Notes under the pieces: model-generated
The model's input: only the letters and a program-made list of their open reading frames with translations
Databases searched by the model: none
What the model was told of the DNA's origin: nothing
Translations under genes and position numbers: made by a program
Assembly: GCF_900110735.1 (NCBI RefSeq)
Contig: NZ_FOET01000001.1
Location: forward strand, 434,001 to 498,000
DNA from: Streptomyces radiopugnans
GTDB taxonomy: Bacteria; Actinomycetota; Actinomycetes; Streptomycetales; Streptomycetaceae
Length of the DNA: 64,000 bases
Direction: 5' to 3'
In this document: in pieces, positions 51,298 through 59,399 of the stretch
Layout: each line of letters begins with the position of its first letter
Numbering within the stretch: the stretch's first letter is position 1

Positions 51298-52533
51298 CTA
51301 TGCGGCTGTGACCGGGCGGAAGCGAGGCCGGGCGAGGAGGTGCACTCCGGCGGCGGCGAGCTGGAGGGCCGCGATGCCAAGCAGCGGGAGGTACGGCGGC
51401 AGCCCGGCCGCGGCCCCGGCGAGAGCCGAACCGCAGGCCGCCGCCGAGATCTTCAGCCCGGCCCCGATGGTGAAGACCTGGGCCCGCACCCCGGGCGGGG
51501 AGTGGTCGGCGCGGATGCGCAGCGTGGCGCTCAGCAGCGGCCCCTCGAAGACGCCCGCCACCGCGAACAGCGCCGTCTGCACGGCGAACGAGGGCGCGGC
51601 AGCGGCGGCGGCCAGCCCCAGGCCCGCACCGGTCAGGCAGAAGGGGACCAGGCGCCGGGCGGGGAAGGAGCGCAGCCACCGGGCCACCGCCAGGGAACCC
51701 GCCAGTGCCCCGAGCGCCAGTGCCGTCATCAGCACGCCTCCGGCGTCCGGGCGGCCCCGGTCGCCGGCGAGGAGCACCGCGGTGGTGGTCAGGCCGCCGA
51801 CGCCGACGAAGGCCAGGGAGGTGGCTGCGGTGACCGCGCGCAGCTCCCGCACGCGCCACACCGTCGCCAGGCCGGCCCCGAGATCGGACCGCAGCGCCGT
51901 CCGGGACTCCGGGCCGGGCGCCGTGGCCCTGTTCCCGTTCCCGCCCGCGCCCGCGCCCGCGTCCGTCCGCCCGTACGGCAGCGCCGCCGCGGTGACGGCC
52001 GCGCCCGCCGCCGAAGCGGCCAGCAGCACCACGGCCGGGGCGGGCGAGGCCAGCGCGGCGACCGTGCTCACCAGGGCGGGGCCGGCCACCGAGACGGCGT
52101 TGTAGGTGGCCGCGTCCAGGGCGTATGCGCGGTCGCGGTCCGCCCCCTCGGGCACCAGGCGGGCCACCAGAGCGGACAGTCCGCCGGTGGCCACCGGACC
52201 GCAACCGCCGCCGAGGGCGGCGACGGCCAGCACCACGGGCAGGGGCGCGCGTCCGGTTGTCACCGCCAGCGCCGCGATGCCGGCGGCGAGGCCGCCCAGC
52301 GCGCACAGGTAGAACAGCCGGGGGTCGCGGGCCCGTTCGGCCAGCGCCCCCGTCAGCGGCGCGGCCAGTACGTGCGGCGCCATCCAGGCGGTGAGCACGA
52401 ACGCGCCCTGGGCGGCGCTGCCGGTGCGGTGCAGCGCCAGCATCACCACGGCCACCGCCATGCCCTCCTCGGCGAGCCGCGCGAGGAAGGCGGTGGCCAG
52501 ATAGGGCCTCAGCCCGGTGTGCGGGCGCACAGG
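51298..52533 (-). CDS. MFS transporter (exporter-like)
   Basis: This is a 12-helix major facilitator protein (411 aa) without a recognisable substrate motif. The first half has the typical ALTGALAERARDPRLFY loop between TM2 and TM3, with a reduced motif A. A Gly/Asn-rich cytoplasmic loop (GAGAGGNGNRATAP) joins the halves. It resembles drug or metabolite exporters. The GTG at 52533 is chosen because GGAGG stands 5 nt upstream; a TTG at 52545 is part of that ribosome site. It is divergent from a CGNR zinc-finger regulator, a pairing typical of a transporter controlled by its neighbour. A relic of its 3' end lies at 49453-49583. Confidence 0.88.
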   Translation of the reverse strand, partial: PVRPHTGLRPYLATAFLARLAEEGMAVAVVMLALHRTGSAAQGAFVLTAWMAPHVLAAPLTGALAERARDPRLFYLCALGGLAAGIAALAVTTGRAPLPVVLAVAALGGGCGPVATGGLSALVARLVPEGADRDRAYALDAATYNAVSVAGPALVSTVAALASPAPAVVLLAASAAGAAVTAAALPYGRTDAGAGAGGNGNRATAPGPESRTALRSDLGAGLATVWRVRELRAVTAATSLAFVGVGGLTTTAVLLAGDRGRPDAGGVLMTALALGALAGSLAVARWLRSFPARRLVPFCLTGAGLGLAAAAAAPSFAVQTALFAVAGVFEGPLLSATLRIRADHSPPGVRAQVFTIGAGLKISAAACGSALAGAAAGLPPYLPLLGIAALQLAAAGVHLLARPRFRPVTAA

Positions 52534-52545
52534 CACCTCCAACAC

Positions 52546-52573
52546 GTAACGCCATTTTGGAAAAAGACGTTAC
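52546..52573. promoter_or_regulatory. Inverted repeat between the MFS and CGNR genes
   Basis: GTAACG (52546-52551) and CGTTAC (52568-52573) are inverted and 16 bp apart, with an A/T-rich centre, in a 69-bp divergent region. One could be the -10 part of each promoter (TTACGT, TTACCC). It is a candidate operator for the CGNR protein. Confidence 0.4.
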
Positions 52574-52602
52574 CCTGTGCGGGGCGGTGAGGGGAGAGAC
52601 AT

Positions 52603-53208
52603 ATGAACGACGTGGTCACCGGACGCGGATTCCAGCCGGCCCGGCGGCTGGTCGATCTCGCCAACGCCCTCCGCGCCGACCCGGAGCTGCCCCGGGAGGA
52701 ACTGGCAGGACTGCTCGTCCGCCACGGTGAGCGGCCCGAGGACCTCGCCGAGGAGGCGTTCCCGCCGGCCTGCGCGGCCGAACTGCGCTCCGCCGTCGCC
52801 CGTATGACGGCCGTACTGGCCGAGACCGACACCGGCCGGGCCGCCCGCGCACTCAACGCGATCCTCGCCGAGTGCGGTGCCCGCCCCCGCCTGACCGACC
52901 ACGGCGGACGCGACCCCTGGCACCTCCACGTCGACCGGGACGAGGACGCGGGCTGGGCCGACTGGTTCCTGGCCGCGAGCGCCCTGGCCCTGGCGCAGAT
53001 CGTCACCGAGTACGGCCGCGTCGCCTGGGGCGAGTGCGCCGCCCCCGGCTGCTCCGCGTACTACCTGGACACCGGTCCCGGCAGCGCCCGCCGCTACTGC
53101 TCCGCCACCTGCGCCTCCCGCGCCCGCGTCGCGGCCCACCGCCGCCGCCGGAGGGAAGAGGAGGGCAACCCGGCCGACCGGCGGGAAGGGCGAGGTGGCG
53201 CGAGGTGA
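52603..53208 (+). CDS. CGNR zinc-finger / ABATE domain transcriptional regulator
   Basis: This putative DNA-binding stress regulator has 201 aa. The N-terminal ABATE-like part starts RRLVDLANALRADPELPREEL. The C-terminal zinc finger carries CAAPGCSAYYLD and YCSATCASR, the four cysteines of the CGNR fold, although the name-giving CGNR tetrad reads CASR here. A basic tail (HRRRRREEE) follows. The ATG at 52603 has GGGGAGAG upstream. It is divergent from the MFS exporter gene with only 69 nt between, so auto- and cross-regulation through the shared inverted repeat is likely. Confidence 0.87.
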   Translation: MNDVVTGRGFQPARRLVDLANALRADPELPREELAGLLVRHGERPEDLAEEAFPPACAAELRSAVARMTAVLAETDTGRAARALNAILAECGARPRLTDHGGRDPWHLHVDRDEDAGWADWFLAASALALAQIVTEYGRVAWGECAAPGCSAYYLDTGPGSARRYCSATCASRARVAAHRRRRREEEGNPADRREGRGGAR

Positions 53209-53423
53209 GCGGAAGAGTCGTCCGCCTTCCGAGAGCGGCGGCGGTCAGCGAGGGGCGTGCTCTCGGAGACCGAAAGCGGTCAGGTGCCGGACGGCGAGGT
53301 CATCGCGCGATATGCCCGGGCGCTGAGCGGCAGTCTCACGGCGGTCGCCGTCTTCGGCGACGGCGACCTGCGCAAGGTGGGTGAGCCCGGCCGCTCGTCC
53401 GCACGGCGGGACCCGCGGAATCC

Positions 53424-53812
53424 GTGGGGAAAGCCGCTCCGGACGGGCCGGGAAAGGCACTGCGGCGGTCTTCGGCGGGCATGCCGGCGAATGACTTCAC
53501 CGGGCCGGGGGTGTGCCCCTGGCCGCCCCCGGCCGGCCCCTTCAGGCGGTCGCGTACGGGGCCGGGCCCGGGGGAGTGGGCTGTGAGCTGCCGGACGCCG
53601 AGCTGTACCGCCCGTCCGGCTCCTCCAGCTACTCCGGCTCGCCCGTTCCACCCGGCCTCCACGGCGGTCTGGCCTACACACCGCAGTCGCTGCGCCGGAT
53701 CTTCTCCGGGCTGACGGAGGTCGAGTCGCGCCGCATGCGCGGCGAACCGCCCGAGTCCCCCCGCTTCGGCGAACCCTTCCTGTGGACGGCCCTGTTCCGC
53801 CGGGCGGCGTGA
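53424..53812 (+). pseudogene. Frameshifted gene relic, possibly methyltransferase-like
   Basis: Two frames join into one plausible C-terminal sequence. The frame starting at 53424 reads MPANDFTGPGVCPWPPPAGPF up to about 53580. The frame starting at 53513 then takes over with ELYRPSGSSSYSGSP, YTPQSLRRIFSGLTEVE and RFGEPFLWTALFRR to the TGA at 53812. The break near 53577 would be a one-base shift. The end resembles C-termini of some actinobacterial SAM-dependent methyltransferases, from memory only. An open frame from 53257 (VIARYARALSGSLTAVAVF) may be a further relic. No intact gene exists in 53209-53862. Confidence 0.4.
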
Positions 53813-53850
53813 GGGCGGCGGCCGTCGTGTGGGATGTCCGGCCGTCCGCG

Positions 53851-53865
53851 TACCGTGGAGGAATG
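53851..53865 (+). promoter_or_regulatory. -10 box and leaderless start of the pirin gene
   Basis: TACCGT (53851-53856), 6 nt and ATG at 53863 repeat the layout seen at dgt, the GNAT gene and dnaG. Confidence 0.45.
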
Positions 53866-54537
53866 CTGCACATATGGCGCGATGCGGACCGTTATCGGGG
53901 CGGGGACCCGGCGGCCGGCATCGAGACACGGCACGCCTTCTCCTTCTCCGGCTTCTACGAGCCGTCCAACACGCGCTTCGGGCTGCTGGTCGCCTGCAAC
54001 GAGGAGCGCCTCGCACCGGGCGCGGGCTTCGCCGAGCACCCGCACGCGGACGTGGAGATCGTCTCGTGGGTGGTCGAGGGAGAGCTGACCCACGAGGACT
54101 CGGCCGGCCGCCGCGTGACCGTGCGGCCCGGGGACGTGCAGCGGCTGAGCGCCGGCCGCGGCATCCGGCACGTGGAGCGCAACGCGGGGGGCGAGCCGCT
54201 GCGGTTCGTGCAGATGTGGCTGGTGCCGGGGGTGTTCGGGGGCGAGGCGGAGTACGAGGTCGTGCGCGGCATAGCGGACGGCACCCCGTACGCCCTGGAC
54301 CGTGCCGACGCGGTGTTGCACGTGCGGCGGCTGGGCGCCGGGGAGCGCACCGCGGTGCCGGACGCGCCGTGGGTGTACGTGCACGTGGTGCGCGGCGGGC
54401 TGCGCCTGGACGGTGAGTCGCTGGAGGCGGGCGACGCGGCGCGGATCACGGACGCGCAGGGGCTGGAGGCGTCCGGAGGCGGGGCCGGGGCCGAGGCGCT
54501 GGTCTGGGAGATGCACTCCGAGCCGTCCTACGGCTGA
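53863..54537 (+). CDS. Pirin family bicupin protein
   Basis: This two-cupin metalloprotein has 224 aa. The N-terminal cupin has the metal ligands H59 and H61 (FAEHPHADVEIVSWV), H103 and E105 (GIRHVERN), so iron binding is expected. The C-terminal cupin has lost them. Pirins have quercetinase or redox-sensing roles, and in Streptomyces one affects redox balance; the role here is not shown. The ATG at 53863 lies 6 nt after TACCGT, so the mRNA is probably leaderless. The last 10 nt overlap the 3' end of the convergent MmpS-like gene. Confidence 0.9.
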   Translation: MLHIWRDADRYRGGDPAAGIETRHAFSFSGFYEPSNTRFGLLVACNEERLAPGAGFAEHPHADVEIVSWVVEGELTHEDSAGRRVTVRPGDVQRLSAGRGIRHVERNAGGEPLRFVQMWLVPGVFGGEAEYEVVRGIADGTPYALDRADAVLHVRRLGAGERTAVPDAPWVYVHVVRGGLRLDGESLEAGDAARITDAQGLEASGGGAGAEALVWEMHSEPSYG

Positions 54538-55223
54538 GACCGCCCCTCCACGGCGGGCTCCACGGCGGAATCCCGTACGGCCGGCTCCGGGGCCGGGAGC
54601 GCGCCGGAGCAGGTGGCTCGCCCGTAGGACCCGAAGGCGGTGGAGCGCTGGACGTGCCTGCCGCGGATGGCGAGGGCGCAACTGGCCTCGCCGCCCTTCT
54701 CACCGAGGAGGATGCTGACGGTGGGCTCCTTGCCCAGGGGCACCTCCACGGTCTTCTTCCACGGCAGCGTCACGTCCGAGGCGACGGTCGCCTTCCCGGC
54801 CTCGCTGCGGGCTAGATAGGTGATGTCGGCCGTGCCCTCCCCCCGGACCTCGTAGGTGACCTCGGCGGTGGGGACGGCCTGCTCCCCGGGTTCGTCCTCG
54901 GTGTTCAGGACGCCGTAGCCGACGAGGCCGGCGCAGGCGAGCGCCAGGGCGGCGGCGACGGCCACCACGCGCCGGTCCACGCCCCGTTCGGACGTGCCCT
55001 CCGCGGTTTCGCCGCCGGCGGAATCGGCGGGACCGGTTTCCGGGATTTCCGTGGCATCGGATTTCTCCGCGCTTCCGGCCTTGCCGGTGACCTCCGTGAC
55101 CTCCGGGACATCCGGCGCCGGATTGTCCGGGCGGCCGGGCGATTCCCCGGGCCGCGCATGCGCCCGCGTGCGGTCCTTTTCCTCGTCCGGTGTGTCCGGG
55201 GGCCCGGACATGTCCTTGCTCAT
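54528..55223 (-). CDS. MmpS-like membrane protein
   Basis: This single-pass protein has 231 aa. A long acidic, Pro/Thr/Glu-rich cytoplasmic tail (1-80) precedes one membrane helix (VVAVAAALALACAGLVGYGVL). The outer domain has the MmpS-type beta pattern VTYEVRGEGTADITYLA and TLPWKKTVEVPLG, with two cysteines (EASCALAIRG, GRATCSG). In mycobacteria MmpS proteins assist MmpL lipid exporters; no MmpL gene is present here. GGAAGGGG lies before the ATG at 55223. Its 3' end overlaps the convergent pirin gene by 10 nt. Confidence 0.8.
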   Translation of the reverse strand: MSKDMSGPPDTPDEEKDRTRAHARPGESPGRPDNPAPDVPEVTEVTGKAGSAEKSDATEIPETGPADSAGGETAEGTSERGVDRRVVAVAAALALACAGLVGYGVLNTEDEPGEQAVPTAEVTYEVRGEGTADITYLARSEAGKATVASDVTLPWKKTVEVPLGKEPTVSILLGEKGGEASCALAIRGRHVQRSTAFGSYGRATCSGALPAPEPAVRDSAVEPAVEGRSQP

Positions 55224-55388
55224 GACGATCCCCTTCCGAGAACGCGGACATGCGAACACGGCGTTCTACACCATGCGCGACGCCCGTGGCCAGTGAGGGA
55301 ACAAAGCATCCCAATCCGCCCCATCGGTCCGTCTTGGTCTGCGGCGATGAGGTGCCGAACCTGCGAAGTGCCCCTTATATCGGCACGC

Positions 55389-55418
55389 TTGACGGGGGAT
55401 CTGAAACACGCGTAGAAC
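55389..55418 (+). promoter_or_regulatory. Candidate promoter of the RHS gene
   Basis: TTGACG (55389-55394), an 18-bp spacer and TAGAAC (55413-55418) lie about 240 nt before the RHS start. The remaining part of 55224-55657 contains only a 7-bp inverted repeat (CGACGCA/TGCGTCG around 55460 and 55500) and no recognisable gene. Confidence 0.4.
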
Positions 55419-55657
55419 CCTCCGTCGGCTGCGAGAGCCGTCGTGACCGGCGGGCGACGCATTCCTTGGCGGAATCCCTTTCCAGGGGTTCCTCCTGGGG
55501 GTGCGTCGTCCAGTCCCCACGCCGTAACGCCGATTTCACGGCCATGTTCCGTCCGTAGGCCGCCCCGTTTTCCGGGGTGGTTGCTTCGGCCTGCCCGCAT
55601 TCCGCGCGTACGCGAGCGCGGGAGACGCGGGGCCGGCCGGGAAAGGAATTCGGCAGG

Positions 55658-58051
55658 ATGAGAAAGCGGTACCGAAGACTGCTTTCCGGACTCGTCGTGT
55701 CGGCCGTCATGGGCACCCTGCTGCCGCAGGTGGCGTACGCGGCCCCGGCGTCCGGAGACGGCGACGACGGCGGCAAGGGCGTCGTAGACACCGTCGCGGA
55801 CTGGTTCTCCGGCGACGAGGACGACGGCGAGGCGGCCCCGCCCGCCGACGGCAGGGCGGCGCTGCCCAGCCGCGAGAAGCTCCCCAGGGGGAAGAAGGCG
55901 CCGGCGGCGAAGCGCGTCAAGGAGCTGACCGGCAAGCGCACCGCGCACGCCCGGTTCTGGCAGCTCTCCGACGGGCGAGTCGAGGCCGAACTGTCGGCCG
56001 TCCCCACCTCCTACCGCTCCGGGTCCGGCGAGAAGGCGGAGTGGAAGTCGATCGACACCGCGGTGCGCCCCAGCGACGCCGAGGGGTTCGAGTTCGCCAA
56101 CACCGCCAACACCGGCCGCAGCTGGTTCGGCTCCGACCCCAGGCGCCTGATGCGCTTCGCCAACGAGACCGGCCAGGGCGTGACGATCGGCCTGCAGGAC
56201 GCGACGGGCGCGAAGCTCAAGCCCAGGGCCGAGGGTGACACCGTCACCTACGCCGGCGCCCTGCCCGGAGCCGACCTGTCCTACGAGGTGGGCCCGGGCC
56301 GGGTGAAGGAGAACATCACCCTGGCCGAACGACCCGACGAGCCGGTGTCGTTCACCTTCACCCTGGACGTCGACAAGCTCACGCCCAAGGCGCGCGAGGA
56401 CGGCTCGATCGCCTTCTACGGCGAGCACCCCGGCGTGCCCGTGATGGAGATCCCCGCCGCGTACATGACCGACGCGCGCAAGGACGCCTCCTCGCCCTAC
56501 GGGTACGCACACAGCAACGACGTCACCCAGAAGCTCACCCGCCACGGCGACGACTGGCGGCTGACGGTGACGCCGGACGCCGACTGGCTGGCGGCGAAGG
56601 AGCGGCGGTACCCGGTGGTCGTCGACCCCACCGTCTCCATCGCCCCCACGCCGGCGCAGTCGCAGGACGTGATGGTCCTGTCCGACCAGCCGTCGGTCAA
56701 CTTCAACGCCAACTGGAAGCTCGCGGCCGGCCGTACCGACACCGGAACCGCCCGCTCGCTGATCAAGTTCCCGCTGGACGAGATCCCCGCCGGGGTGGAG
56801 GTCGACTCCGCCCGCCTGGAGATGTACTTCGACCAGACCCACACCACCGGCGGCACCGACGTGCCCGTCCGGGTGCACCGGGCCACCGGGGCGTGGGACG
56901 AGTCGACGGCGACCTGGTCCAGCACCAGCTCGCTGGTGGGCGAGCTGTCGGGCACCAGCGTCCAGGTCGACGACGGCGACCCGGCCACGGCCGCCTCCGG
57001 CTCCTGGCCCGCGTCCGGCTCGACGCTGACGCAGTACGCCGTCGGCGGCGACTACCGCTACAACAAGGACGGCACGGCCGGGGACACCTACGCCTGGCAG
57101 CCGAAGGTCGAGGACACCGCCACTTACCGGGTGGACGTCCACTACGTCGCGGCCACCGACCGCGCCACGAACGCCCCCTACACCGTCACCCACCGCGACG
57201 GCTCGGCGACGTACACCGTGGACCAGTCGGCCGGCACGGGCGGGCAGTGGACCTCACTGGGCGGCGGCAAGCAGCTTCCCTTCACCAAGGGCACCACCGG
57301 CAAGGTCGTGCTCGGGGACGGTCCGGCCTCCACCTCCACCGCCGTCATCGCCGATGCGGTGCGGCTGGTGAACCCGGCCGAGATCTGGAAGAACGTCGGC
57401 GAGTACAACCAGTGGCACAAGTTCCCCGTCACCGACACCGTGCAGAAGTGGGTCTCGGGCACCGCGGCCAACCACGGCTTCGTGATCAAGGCGCGGGACG
57501 AGTCCTCCTCCGGCCCGCTGGGCGGCCCCCGCTACGAGGCGGCCGACGGCGACTACGGCGGTGAGACCTCGACCTACCCGCGGCTGACCGTCACCTGGGG
57601 CAAGACCGGCACCGCGCTGGACTCCCCGACCGTCGTCCACGGCACCGGCCCGGAGCTGCACTGGAAGGCGTACAAGAACACCAGCGGCGACTCCGGTCTG
57701 GACATCGTGGAGTACCAGCTGCACCGCTCCACCCAGCAGACCTTCACCCCGTCGGCGGCCACCCTGGTCGCACCGGTGGACAAGGCGGTCACGTCCTTCA
57801 CGGACACCACCGCGACCCCGACACCCGCCGACCACGCGGACGAGATCGGGCGGTCGTACTACTACCAGATCGCGGTCAAGACCAAGAGCGGCGAGCTGCT
57901 CGGTTCGCCCACCCGGGTCGTGGGCATCCCCAAGGCCGGCCGCACCATGAAGCTCATCCAGGCCGGGCAGAGCGACACCACCCTCTCCAGCGCCCAGCCG
58001 GACACCAACCAGGACACCATCGAGTCCTGGGGGTCGGCCAGAAATGGCTGA
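55658..58051 (+). CDS. Secreted RHS/YD-repeat polymorphic toxin, 5' part up to a frameshift
   Basis: The 5' frame encodes 797 aa of what should be one protein of at least 2,780 residues. The signal peptide (RKRYRRLLSGLVVSAVMG to AYA) is followed by an acidic linker. A beta-rich N-domain contains the RRYPVVVDPTVSI motif common in secreted YD proteins. A DNRLRE-like domain follows (SLIKFPLDEIPAGVEVDSARL, TGAWDESTATW). Then comes a golvesin-like domain (TYRVDVHYVAAT, YTVTHRDGSATYTVDQ) at about residues 440-560. Near the end a second DNRLRE domain begins (QDTIESWG) and the frame breaks: a run of five G at 58029-58033 needs a sixth to continue, so the translation stops at 58051. AAAGGA precedes the ATG at 55658. 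Confidence 0.85.
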   Translation: MRKRYRRLLSGLVVSAVMGTLLPQVAYAAPASGDGDDGGKGVVDTVADWFSGDEDDGEAAPPADGRAALPSREKLPRGKKAPAAKRVKELTGKRTAHARFWQLSDGRVEAELSAVPTSYRSGSGEKAEWKSIDTAVRPSDAEGFEFANTANTGRSWFGSDPRRLMRFANETGQGVTIGLQDATGAKLKPRAEGDTVTYAGALPGADLSYEVGPGRVKENITLAERPDEPVSFTFTLDVDKLTPKAREDGSIAFYGEHPGVPVMEIPAAYMTDARKDASSPYGYAHSNDVTQKLTRHGDDWRLTVTPDADWLAAKERRYPVVVDPTVSIAPTPAQSQDVMVLSDQPSVNFNANWKLAAGRTDTGTARSLIKFPLDEIPAGVEVDSARLEMYFDQTHTTGGTDVPVRVHRATGAWDESTATWSSTSSLVGELSGTSVQVDDGDPATAASGSWPASGSTLTQYAVGGDYRYNKDGTAGDTYAWQPKVEDTATYRVDVHYVAATDRATNAPYTVTHRDGSATYTVDQSAGTGGQWTSLGGGKQLPFTKGTTGKVVLGDGPASTSTAVIADAVRLVNPAEIWKNVGEYNQWHKFPVTDTVQKWVSGTAANHGFVIKARDESSSGPLGGPRYEAADGDYGGETSTYPRLTVTWGKTGTALDSPTVVHGTGPELHWKAYKNTSGDSGLDIVEYQLHRSTQQTFTPSAATLVAPVDKAVTSFTDTTATPTPADHADEIGRSYYYQIAVKTKSGELLGSPTRVVGIPKAGRTMKLIQAGQSDTTLSSAQPDTNQDTIESWGSARNG

Positions 58052-59399
58052 GCGTCGGCAACAACTCCGCCACCTACGGCACCACCCGCTCGGTGCTGGA
58101 GTTCCCGACCTCCGACATCCCCACCAGCGCCACCGTGCTGGAGTCCCGACTGTTCCTGTGGGCCTCGCAGACCACCACCGGCAGCGACGGGGCGGTCTAC
58201 GAACTGCGCCCGCTGACACGGGCCTTCGACGAGACCACCGCCACCTGGAACAAGGCGTCCTCCTCCACCGCCTGGAGCAGACCCGGCGGCGACTACGGCT
58301 CCACCGTCTCCGACACCACGGCACAGTGGGGCAACGAGGTCGGACGCCACTGGTGGGACGCCACCTCGATGACGCAGGGCTGGGTGAGCGACCCGGCCGC
58401 CAACAAGGGCGCGATGCTCAAGCTCGCCGACGAGTCCTCCACCGGCCCGCAGGAACGCAGCCTGTTCCTGTCGGCGGAGGCCGCCGACCCGCAGCTCCGC
58501 CCGCTGATCCGCGTCATCTACGTCGACTCCACCGCCGAGAAGACCTACTACGCGCCGCAGACGCCGTCCCGGATGATCCCCGGTGACACCGACACCGTCG
58601 AGGTGACGGTCACCAACACCACCGGCTCGGAGTGGACGGCGACCGGACACGAGCTGTCCTACCGCTGGGCGCTGCCGGACGGCACCGACGCCACCACCGG
58701 CGGCAACCAGATCGCCACCGCCCTGCCGAGGAACCTCGCGCCGGGCGAGTCGGCGACGGTGCGGGCTCAGGTCAAGGCGCCGATCAACTCCGACTCCGGC
58801 AACAAGCGCCTGGACCACGTGCTCACCTGGGACGTGCGGAACAAGAGCACCGGCGCCTGGGTGTCGGACGGCGGAGGAGTCCCCGGGCTGGCCCAGCACA
58901 TGGCGGTGGAGGACCCGACCTCCAACCAGCTGGGCCTGGAGAAGTTCTACTCCTACGCGGGCAAGAACACCGGCGCCGGCTCGACGGTGATGAACAACCT
59001 GTACGCCGGCAACAACGTCTGGTCCTACAACGCGTTCTCCAACCCCGGCCGAGGCCTGTCCACCTTCGCCCGGTTCTCCTACAACTCCCAGGACACCTCC
59101 GACACCGTCCTCGGCCACGGCTGGTCGGCGCAGCTGGCAGCCCCGATCCGTTCGGGCGCGGCGCTGGACTTCCACCCCAACCCCGACCCGACCACCGTCA
59201 CCCTCCCCGACGGTGACGGCACCGCGCACACCTTCCGCAAGCAGGACGACGGCACCTGGAAGGCCCCGGCCGGGGTCCACTACCTGCTCCAGCGGAAGGC
59301 GGGGGTGGACTGCAGGCCGTCGGCCGACGGCGACCCACGTGCCTGGTCGATGACGCGGCCGGACCGCACACAGTTCTTCTTCGACTGCGACGGCTACCT

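Noticed and set aside
52534-52545. TTG start for the MFS exporter
   Set aside because: The TTG is part of the TTGGAGG ribosome site of the GTG at 52533.
54528-54537. Overlapping 3' ends of the pirin and MmpS-like genes as evidence of antisense control
   Set aside because: A 10-nt convergent overlap is common in compact genomes and gives no evidence of regulation.
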